NCBI GenBank assembly: GCA_016781775.1
Contig: JADDPR010000569.1
Location: forward strand, 1-7,552
Length of the DNA: 7,552 nt
Direction: 5' to 3'
Source: Rubrobacter sp.
Lineage (GTDB): Bacteria > Actinomycetota > Rubrobacteria > Rubrobacterales > Rubrobacteraceae
Position 1 is the first letter of the stretch; every line of letters starts with the position of its first letter. The position numbers were made by a program, and so were the translations under genes. Below the pieces are notes generated by a model. That model made no database searches. It was given only the letters and a program-made list of their open reading frames with translations, and was not told where the DNA came from. This document shows, one piece after another, positions 1 through 3,867 of this stretch.

Positions 1-20
1 GCAAAAGGGTGAATAGGAGC

Positions 21-647
21 TCAGGAAGGAGGCCGACGCAGGTGCGGTGGCGTCTCGGTCCTCAGGTACTCCAGCTCCTCCTGCGTGGAGTCGCGACCCA
101 GGATCGCGTTGCGGTGCGGGTGGCGACCGAAACGCGCTACGACGTCGCGGGCGGCCCTGGCCTGGGAAACCCCGAACTCGGCACCCGCCTTGAGGTGAGA
201 CGGCGCGTTCACCGCTTCCTCCTCGGCGTGGCTAACGCTGCGCTCGTGGAGGGCGGGGTCCTCCGAGTGACCGAGCGGGAGCCAGAAAAAAAAGTGCCGC
301 TCCATCGCCCCCAACCCGCGGTCCATCCCCGAGTCGATGCCTTCTAGAGCTAGCTGAAGAGCCTTTTCGTCCTGGGTGTAGGAGAGCGCCGAACCCCGGT
401 AGACGTGGCGGGAGAACTGGTCCAGTACGACGATGAGCGCCAGCCTTCCTCGCGGCGTGTCCGCCCAATGGTCAAGCTCTCCGCGTCTGGCCTGCTCCAA
501 TGTTTCGCCGAATCGTTCGGTTATCTCCCCATCGACCTCGAGGACTCCGCCCATCCACCGCCCCATCTGGCGCCGGCGCGTCTCCGGATCGGCATCGTCG
601 ATGCCCTCGGGGAACCAGTAAGAGAGGACCTCCTCGGGGGAGCTCAC
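21..647 (-). CDS. DUF924 family protein (complete, GTG start preferred)
   Basis: The product is a 208-residue protein of the DUF924 family (TPR-like all-helical fold, function not established, probably cytosolic). Family signatures are clear: an opening PEEVLSYWFPEG (residues 4-15), LDQFSRHVYRG (75-85), ERHFFFWLPLGHSED (116-130) and HPHRNAILGRDST near the end (176-188). I chose the GTG at 647 because the domain begins there, the length then matches the usual 180-210 residues, and an AGGA lies 5 bases upstream. The frame stays open further: ATG 713 would give 230 residues, and ATG 911, behind a very strong purine-rich Shine-Dalgarno tract, would give 296. The added 88 residues resemble no domain I know. 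The gene reads leftward like its neighbours but looks like host backbone rather than mobile cargo. The family assignment is near certain; the start is not. Confidence 0.88.
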   Translation of the reverse strand: MSSPEEVLSYWFPEGIDDADPETRRRQMGRWMGGVLEVDGEITERFGETLEQARRGELDHWADTPRGRLALIVVLDQFSRHVYRGSALSYTQDEKALQLALEGIDSGMDRGLGAMERHFFFWLPLGHSEDPALHERSVSHAEEEAVNAPSHLKAGAEFGVSQARAARDVVARFGRHPHRNAILGRDSTQEELEYLRTETPPHLRRPPS

Positions 648-914
648 CGCGTTCCTACCCCCGACGCCGCGCGCACGGTAGTGGAGCCAACACGCCCCGT
701 AGTAGAAGGCCATCTCGCCCAGCACCCCCGTCAGCTCCCCGCTCGGAGGCACCTCGCTCGGCCGAGGTCTTCTTCCCTGGGAGCGGCCGACGACGCGGAC
801 GTGCGCTGCTGCTTCGCTAATCTCCGCCGCCGCCGTCGGAGTTCCTTGCCGCCCGGCCCCGATCGTCCGCGGATCCGGATTCTCGGCCGCGGCGCTCTTC
901 AGGATTCCCATTGA

Positions 915-938
915 CCTCCTCCTCCTCCTCCTCCTCCT
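915..938 (-). repeat. (AGG)8 trinucleotide tract in front of an ATG
   Basis: Eight perfect CCT units on the plus strand read as AGG repeats on the minus strand, three bases before the ATG at 911. As RNA this is a run of overlapping AGGAGG Shine-Dalgarno cores. If translation began further upstream, the tract would encode eight consecutive arginines from the AGG codon. It is a slippage-prone microsatellite; changes of one unit would keep the reading frame. Confidence 0.85.
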
Positions 939-939
939 T

Positions 940-958
940 CCCGCTTTCCCTAAGCGGG
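940..958. promoter_or_regulatory. 7-bp perfect stem-loop beside the AGG tract
   Basis: CCCGCTT (940-946) and AAGCGGG (952-958) form a perfect stem with a 5-base loop. On the minus-strand transcript it ends just before the AGG-repeat ribosome-binding tract, so it could influence access to that site. No uridine run follows, so it does not look like a terminator. Confidence 0.5.
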
Positions 959-1037
959 CTCTTCGGTACGCTTCGACTCTATCCGCGGTTAGGGGAAGAA
1001 GGAAGGTCGGGTTACGAGGATCCAGCAGAAAGGGGTA

Positions 1038-1066
1038 GGCTTCCGATAAGCGTCTTATCGGAAGCC
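1038..1066. repeat. Perfect 13-bp inverted repeat, 3-base loop
   Basis: GGCTTCCGATAAG (1038-1050) and its exact complement CTTATCGGAAGCC (1054-1066) flank the trinucleotide CGT. It lies 30 bases past the stop of the 73-aa gene and before the DUF924 gene, so it could terminate the leftward operon. However, the minus strand after it reads TACCCCTTTCTGC, a poor uridine tract. The ATAA/TTAT core with a 5-base spacer also recalls XerC/XerD recombination sites, which have 6-base centres. Its role is unresolved; the palindrome itself is unambiguous. Confidence 0.8.
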
Positions 1067-1095
1067 GGGGCGAGAAATCGCCTACTGACACCGCG

Positions 1096-1317
1096 CTAGC
1101 GGCGGCGCTCGTAGACTATCGAGAGCACAGCGGAGCCGTCCGCGCGTACGTCTAGGGTGTGGCTTACGAGGGTCCACTCGTCCAGCGGGAAATGCCTATC
1201 TGACCCGCCTAACTCGTAATGCCCCGCTCCCTCGCCAGCGAGCGCCGCCGCTAGTTGCTGGGGAGGGAAAAAGTCCACGGTCAATACCCTGTCTGCTCCG
1301 ATGTCTGAATCAGCCAC
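1096..1317 (-). CDS. 73-aa hypothetical protein coupled to the HTH gene
   Basis: I do not recognise this 73-residue protein. It has an acidic start, a VLTVDFFPPQ stretch (11-20), a predicted helix around QLAAALAGEG (21-30), and a C-terminal half with the strand-like pattern LDEWTLVSHTLDVRADGSAVLSIVYERRR (45-73), suggesting a small compact alpha/beta domain. There is no signal peptide or membrane segment. The GTG start at 1317 overlaps the last 8 bases of the upstream HTH gene, and GGAGGA lies 8 bases before it inside that gene's last codons, so translation is probably coupled. That overlap and strong site support a real gene; the partnership suggests it works with the HTH protein. Confidence 0.68.
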   Translation of the reverse strand: MADSDIGADRVLTVDFFPPQQLAAALAGEGAGHYELGGSDRHFPLDEWTLVSHTLDVRADGSAVLSIVYERRR

Positions 1318-1867
1318 CTAATATCCTCCTCCACCAAGGGCGATGTATGCGCTTCTGAGGGCTCGCGCTGGCGGGCGGGGTGTTCGTACCCGGCTCGCCC
1401 TCGCGTGCGCTCTCCGTCGATTCTCGCGTCTCCTCGTGGCTCGCGGCCGGGAGCTCGGGCACGCGGTCCATGAGTCGGGCCATAAGGGTATCGGCTCGCC
1501 GGCGTGCCTCGCGCTCCTCCTCGACTTGGCGCTCCAGGTACGCGATGCGGTCGCGTAGCTCCTCGACGAGCTCGGCCGGCTGGTCGTCCGGCCGGGGCTG
1601 GTCGCGGGTCCGGTCGTGTCCATCGGTAGGCCGGCCCCTCGGCTGGTCGCGGCCAGATGTAGGCTGGTCGGTGCGTGTGTGGTCCCCGTCGAGGATCACA
1701 TACACCGTGCCGCTCTCCTTCTCGCTTGCCAGCGTGCCGCGCTTGATGCGGTTGCGGACTGCCTCGACCGTGATACCTAGCTCGGCCGCTGCCTCGCGCA
1801 CGGTCATGCGCCGGCCGGTCTCCGGCTGGTCGCGCGGCTGGTCGCGGTGGTGGTCGCGCTCTCCCAT
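1310..1867 (-). CDS. HTH DNA-binding protein with DQP-repeat linker and coiled coil
   Basis: This 185-residue protein has four visible parts. A short DQP-containing leader comes first (1-20). Residues 21-60 (TVREAAAELGITVEAVRNRIKRGTL, then a VYVIL strand) form an excisionase/MerR-like helix-turn-helix. Residues 61-97 are a polar linker with four more DQP motifs, and 98-136 a charged heptad-like coiled coil (EELRDRIAYLERQVEEE). The last segment is a disordered Ser/Glu/Pro stretch ending in the basic-aromatic HRPWWRRILGG. An HTH plus coiled coil is typical of dimeric plasmid partition or replication-control proteins and excisionase-like regulators, so the exact role is open. ATG 1867 has no clear Shine-Dalgarno; ATG 1807, at the start of the HTH, is the alternative. 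The start overlaps a region of tandem DNA repeats, and the stop overlaps the next gene. Confidence 0.8.
   Translation of the reverse strand: MGERDHHRDQPRDQPETGRRMTVREAAAELGITVEAVRNRIKRGTLASEKESGTVYVILDGDHTRTDQPTSGRDQPRGRPTDGHDRTRDQPRPDDQPAELVEELRDRIAYLERQVEEEREARRRADTLMARLMDRVPELPAASHEETRESTESAREGEPGTNTPPASASPQKRIHRPWWRRILGG
1578..1844. repeat. Six in-frame copies of GGCTGGTCG
   Basis: GGCTGGTCG occurs exactly at 1578, 1596, 1641, 1662, 1824 and 1836, inside the HTH gene. All spacings are multiples of three, and each copy encodes the Asp-Gln-Pro of a DQP motif on the minus strand. The copies sit either side of the HTH domain and never inside it, which points to spread of a linker-encoding unit. 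Confidence 0.8.
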
Positions 1868-2109
1868 CCGGTCGGCATCATACCCCTACCCCGGCCGGAC
1901 GCGCTCGGGAGACGGCAACCTCGTGCGTCTGACGGGGTGCTGAGAGGTGGCTTGCTACAGGTCTCGCCTCGTGTGCGCGGGTCGTGCGCGAGCGTCGCGC
2001 GTTCTGACCCCTCGCCGGTCGACAGTTCGGGTGCTCCGGTCGGGGCCGTCGAGCGGTGCTGTGTTGCGAGTGTGAGCAAGCGTGTTGCATGGCGTGGTGC
2101 TCGCGGTCG

Positions 2110-2202
2110 GTGCGGTGCGGGGTGCGAGCGCGTGAGCGTGTGACGTGGTGCGACTGGCCGCGTTCGGGGCGCGAGCTCGCGAGTGCGTGCGGTGCGGGGT
2201 GC
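2110..2202. repeat. 16-bp direct repeat pair
   Basis: GTGCGGTGCGGGGTGC occurs exactly at 2110-2125 and 2187-2202, with starts 77 bases apart (about seven helical turns). Degenerate relatives built of GTGCG/GTGAGC words lie between and before them. Confidence 0.8.
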
Positions 2203-2224
2203 TCGTGGGCGGGTGCTCGTGGGC
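2197..2224. repeat. 14-bp tandem duplication
   Basis: GGGTGCTCGTGGGC is repeated head to tail twice (2197-2210 and 2211-2224) and then runs into the G-quadruplex tract. Confidence 0.85.
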
Positions 2225-2241
2225 GGGTGGGGGTGGGGGGG
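2221..2241 (+). promoter_or_regulatory. G-quadruplex motif
   Basis: The plus strand has four G-runs of 3, 3, 5 and 7 separated by single bases (C, T, T), the classic pattern for a very stable parallel quadruplex. It is on the non-template strand relative to rightward transcription and on the template strand for the HTH gene to its left. Confidence 0.75.
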
Positions 2242-2250
2242 CGTCCCCCC
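2235..2250. repeat. G6/C6 hairpin
   Basis: GGGGGG (2235-2240) and CCCCCC (2245-2250) pair across a 4-base loop, GCGT. The hairpin shares its G-run with the quadruplex motif, so the two structures are mutually exclusive. No uridine run follows on either strand. Confidence 0.65.
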
Positions 2251-2275
2251 GTAGGCGCGCTCGCATGTCCGGGGC

Positions 2276-2304
2276 AATAGTCATTGGCAAAAAACAGGAA
2301 TCAA
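2276..2304 (-). promoter_or_regulatory. Possible leftward promoter
   Basis: On the minus strand TTGATT (complement of 2299-2304) is followed after 17 bases by ACTATT (complement of 2276-2281), a moderate -35 and a weak -10. It would give the HTH gene a ~400-base leader containing the repeats. The matches are only partial. Confidence 0.25.
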
Positions 2305-2332
2305 AAAATCGGGAACCGGAGATACATAGTAT

Positions 2333-2358
2333 GCAACCCCGGTGGTGGGCGGGGTTGC
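2333..2358 (-). terminator. 9-bp hairpin downstream of the 94-aa gene
   Basis: GCAACCCCG (2333-2341) and CGGGGTTGC (2350-2358) form a perfect stem with an 8-base loop, 12 bases past the stop of the 94-aa gene on the minus strand. A T6 run follows only after about 25 bases, so this is an imperfect intrinsic terminator or an RNA-stabilising end. Confidence 0.45.
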
Positions 2359-2370
2359 CGGTGATGCTTG

Positions 2371-2655
2371 TTAGCCGTTGCTCTCGCCGGCGTTCTTCTT
2401 CGGCCGGCCGGGTCCGCGCGGCGCGCTCTCGGTTCGCGAGCCCGCGAGCTCGCCGACGATCTCCGCGAGACCGCCGATAAGCTCGCTCTGTAGGGCCGAG
2501 TGCCTAAGCGGTTCCTGTACGGCGTTGGGGAGCGGTGCCGGGTAGTAGGCGGCTATGCGCTGCCGGCGCTCCTCGCTCCCGTGCTCCTCGATAACCCGTA
2601 GTGCGGCTTGCTCGGCGTTGAGGGCGAACCCCGCTAGGGTGTTGTGGTCTGCCAT
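2371..2655 (-). CDS. 94-aa protein with AT-hook-like tail, hypothetical
   Basis: I cannot assign this 94-residue protein to a family. Residues 5-35 and 50-72 look helical, with AAYYPAPLPNAV (35-46) as a break. The C-terminus carries RGPGRPKK (80-87), close to the G-R-P core of AT-hook DNA-binding motifs, so DNA or RNA contact is plausible. The ATG at 2655 has a good Shine-Dalgarno sequence (GAGAGGAG, about 5 bases upstream). It starts 23 bases after the stop of the 111-aa gene, in the same direction, so both are probably in one operon, which ends at the hairpin 2333-2358. The clear ribosome-binding site and sensible composition favour a real gene of unknown function. Confidence 0.7.
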   Translation of the reverse strand: MADHNTLAGFALNAEQAALRVIEEHGSEERRQRIAAYYPAPLPNAVQEPLRHSALQSELIGGLAEIVGELAGSRTESAPRGPGRPKKNAGESNG

Positions 2656-2678
2656 GCCTCTCCTCTCTCGGGTCGGGG

Positions 2679-3014
2679 TTAAAAGCCTTGTCCGGCGGTG
2701 GCGTCTAAGCGGCGCTGGCGGTCGGCCTCCCGCGCGGCAACCTTCCCGCTCACGTACTCGTCTCGCCAGCTTTCCAGCACCGACCGGGGTACTTCGGGCT
2801 CCCCGGTGGCATCGAGGTACGCGGCACCGCGCCGGCTGAGATGTTCGGCGAGCTCGGCTTGCGCCGCTTCCCGCTGGCGCTCCTCGGTACGCGCGGCCTC
2901 GGCGCGGTCGAATTGCTCGCGGCGCTGGGCATTCTGCCGGTTGATCTCGGCTTGCTCCGCGATGGTCGGGATGCTCCCGTATTGCTCGCTGTGCAACGGC
3001 TCTCTAGGCTCCAT
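2679..3014 (-). CDS. 111-aa charged helical protein, hypothetical
   Basis: This 111-residue protein is unrecognised. Residues 18-62 form a long Arg/Glu/Gln/Ala-rich helix of coiled-coil character (EQAEINRQNAQRREQFDRAE onward). A second segment, VPRSVLESWRDEYVSGKVAAREADRQRRL (75-103), is also helical. There is no membrane segment, signal peptide or zinc motif. I chose ATG 3014 because a near-perfect AAAGGAGG lies 7 bases upstream. The frame extends to GTG 3059, but that would translate through the 3035-3053 inverted repeat and lacks a site. It is the first gene of a likely two-gene operon with the 94-aa gene. The inverted repeat just upstream is a plausible operator. A replicon-encoded structural or partition accessory is only a guess. 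Confidence 0.75.
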   Translation of the reverse strand: MEPREPLHSEQYGSIPTIAEQAEINRQNAQRREQFDRAEAARTEERQREAAQAELAEHLSRRGAAYLDATGEPEVPRSVLESWRDEYVSGKVAAREADRQRRLDATAGQGF

Positions 3015-3034
3015 ATCGGCCTCCTTTCGTGGGT

Positions 3035-3053
3035 GTGTCGTAAGATGCGACAC
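3035..3053. promoter_or_regulatory. Inverted repeat GTGTCG-N7-CGACAC (candidate operator)
   Basis: GTGTCG (3035-3040) and CGACAC (3048-3053) flank a 7-base spacer, TAAGATG. The site ends 20 bases upstream of the ATG of the 111-aa gene, next to its ribosome-binding site. The same half-sites form the second palindrome at 3178-3195, which suggests one dimeric protein binding both, or paired leader hairpins. Confidence 0.55.
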
Positions 3054-3054
3054 G

Positions 3055-3127
3055 GACACATTCGGCTTATTTATCGGCTAAACATCGCATCACCCCCTCC
3101 TGTTACAAAAAATTACAAGGGTTTTCG
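3055..3127. other. AT-rich block between two related inverted repeats
   Basis: This stretch is conspicuously rich in A+T compared with its surroundings (TTATTTATCGG, TTACAAAAAATTACAAGGG with TTACAA twice). The two GTGTCG/CGACAC inverted repeats lie on either side. It could be a promoter, a DNA-unwinding element or both. No convincing -35/-10 pair or DnaA box was found. Confidence 0.4.
3067..3090 (-). CDS. Possible 7-codon leader ORF
   Basis: The minus strand reads AGGAGG, five bases, then ATG and seven sense codons (MRCLADK) to TAA. It ends 52 bases before the 111-aa gene, with the inverted repeat 3035-3053 between them. The ribosome-binding site is as good as any in the window, which is odd for a random seven-codon frame. 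It could be a regulatory leader peptide or the remnant of a lost gene. Confidence 0.3.
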   Translation of the reverse strand: MRCLADK

Positions 3128-3177
3128 GCGGGACTTCGGCTACCCGTCGAAATGCCAGCCCGTGCGCTCGCGTCTCT

Positions 3178-3195
3178 CGCGTGTCGCGACACGCG
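3178..3195. repeat. 18-bp perfect palindrome CGCGTGTCGCGACACGCG
   Basis: Every base is self-complementary. It contains GTGTCG and CGACAC back to back, the same half-sites as at 3035-3053. It begins 8 bases after the stop of the 52-aa gene on the minus strand, and an outer CTCGCG/CGCGAG pair extends it with a small bulge. It could be a protein-binding site or the stem of a transcript end, but no uridine run follows directly. Confidence 0.65.
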
Positions 3196-3203
3196 CGCGA
3201 GGC

Positions 3204-3362
3204 TCACCCCTTCCCCTTGCGGCGACGGTCGCGGCGCGACCGGGACTGATCCGGGACCGTCATGCGAGGCCGGCCCTCGCCAGCGGGGAACCTCATCGAG
3301 ACCACACGAGCATTCTTGTTGAGGGCGGCGAGATCGGATTTACTCGGCTTGCGACTCTTCAT
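3204..3362 (-). CDS. 52-aa basic micro-protein, ATGA-coupled
   Basis: This 52-residue protein is unrecognised and very basic. It opens MKSRKPSKSDLAALNKNARV, has a short hydrophobic VSMRFPAGEGRPRMTV stretch (19-34), and ends in a run of Arg/Lys (SRSRRDRRRKGKG), suggesting nucleic-acid contact. Its ATG overlaps the TGA of the preceding micro-ORF as ATGA, the standard arrangement for translational coupling, with GGGAGGA upstream. A longer version from GTG 3404 (66 aa) is possible but would overlap the preceding gene deeply. The stop is followed by the 18-bp palindrome. It is probably the last gene of the transcript coming from the primase. Confidence 0.5.
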   Translation of the reverse strand: MKSRKPSKSDLAALNKNARVVSMRFPAGEGRPRMTVPDQSRSRRDRRRKGKG

Positions 3363-3490
3363 GCTGCAACATCCTCCCGGACGCTCCTCCACAAACTCAG
3401 CCACTCCCGCTTTTTCTCGCCGGCGAGCCCGCTGAAGTAATCAAGCTCGGCGGTAGACATTGCCAGGAGCTCGGATAGGGCGATGCTCAC
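3359..3490 (-). CDS. 33-43-aa micro-ORF upstream of the basic protein
   Basis: From GTG 3490 this frame gives 43 residues with two amphipathic helices (SIALSELLAMSTAELDYF and EKKREWLSLWRSVREDV). From ATG 3460 it gives 33 residues. Neither start has a strong Shine-Dalgarno sequence, although AAGAAAG lies upstream of the GTG. Its TGA overlaps the next ATG (ATGA), which is the main reason to believe it. The same frame is open further upstream to an in-frame TGA at 3533-3535, with a short MDRMSAGQR start before that, so an older, longer protein may have been interrupted. It is 140 bases past the primase stop, on the same strand. I know no family for it. Confidence 0.45.
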   Translation of the reverse strand: MSIALSELLAMSTAELDYFSGLAGEKKREWLSLWRSVREDVAA

Positions 3491-3605
3491 GAATGGCTTA
3501 ACTTTCTTGGGCCGGCTCGCGGCGCGGCATCGTCACCGCTGGCCGGCGCTCATTCGATCCATCCGATCTCGCGGGTGTCCTGCTCTTGCGCTCGACGGGC
3601 TCGCG

Positions 3606-3640
3606 GTGGACCTTAGTGGACGAGTGGACCTTAGTGGACC
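3606..3640. repeat. 18-bp tandem repeat across the primase stop codon
   Basis: GTGGACCTTAGTGGAC occurs at 3606-3621 and again at 3624-3639, a period of 18 bases. On the minus strand each unit reads as a GTCCAC-TAA word, and the primase stop codon (3631-3633) is the TAA of the upstream unit. The second unit repeats the Val-His-stop codons beyond the gene end. Confidence 0.85.
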
Positions 3641-3867
3641 GATTTTTCGGAAACCTTCTCTACGCGAGGTACGTCGGATAAAAGTTGTTGGATTTTAGGT
3701 CCACCATCGTCCACCGCTCCGGGGCGACCCTGAGCATTCCCTATATCTAAGCCGGATTGCGGCGGTGGACCATCATCCACCAGTTGGCCTCGCGGTGGAC
3801 CGAAAGATGGTCCACTTCCCGGCCTGGGGCTCCCGCCTCCCCCGTCGTCGGGTCCGTCATGGTCCAC
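3606..3867. repeat. Iteron-like array of GTGGACC/GGTCCAC
   Basis: The 7-mer occurs exactly, on one strand or the other, at 3606, 3624, 3634, 3698, 3765, 3795, 3809 and 3861. Near-copies lie at 3616, 3709 and 3775. Eight exact copies in 262 bases is far above the fraction of one expected by chance. The array spans the last ~80 codons of the primase and the bases after its stop, so selection on protein sequence alone does not explain it. Confidence 0.75.

Larger units (their letters stand above)
648..1095. other. Leader or intergenic region upstream of the DUF924 gene
   Basis: These 448 bases hold no independent gene that I can support. The DUF924 reading frame stays open through most of the stretch but encodes an Arg/Pro/Ala-rich, unrecognisable sequence. 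Structured DNA is present: an (AGG)8 tract, a 7-bp stem-loop and a long palindrome, each listed separately. No good -35/-10 pair was seen on the minus strand; GATAGA near 986-991 (complement) is the best -10-like word and lacks a partner. Confidence 0.5.
1868..2370. other. Gene-poor, G-skewed repeat-rich region
   Basis: These ~500 bases contain open frames, but all encode low-complexity Arg/Thr/Pro or Cys/Arg/Gly strings with no usable ribosome-binding site, so I treat the region as non-coding. The plus strand is strongly enriched in G and T from about 2040 to 2240. The region carries a 16-bp direct repeat, a 14-bp tandem repeat, a G-quadruplex motif, a GC hairpin and a short A-rich stretch (2289-2308). 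This is the make-up of a plasmid origin or long regulatory leader; which one cannot be decided from sequence alone. Confidence 0.6.

Noticed and set aside
948..1020. tRNA-like arms (CCCTAA...TTAGGGG and a TTCGACT loop)
   Set aside because: No cloverleaf could be built; acceptor, D and anticodon stems do not match in order.
1171..1184. GGTCCACTCGTCCA matching the complement of 3617-3630
   Set aside because: It is a single isolated 14-base match inside a coding gene; chance is plausible in GC-rich DNA of this length.
1955..2290. Open frames of 70-157 codons in the G-skewed region on both strands
   Set aside because: They are low-complexity products of skewed composition (Thr/Arg/Pro/His or Cys/Arg/Gly), overlapping one another in several frames, with no Shine-Dalgarno sites.
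2679..3059. 126-aa version of the 111-aa protein from GTG 3059
   Set aside because: The ATG at 3014 has a near-perfect AAAGGAGG, while the GTG has none and would make the inverted repeat coding.
3483..3698. 71-codon plus-strand frame across the primase 3' end
   Set aside because: It is antisense to the micro-ORF and primase and overlaps the repeat array; no domain or ribosome-binding site.
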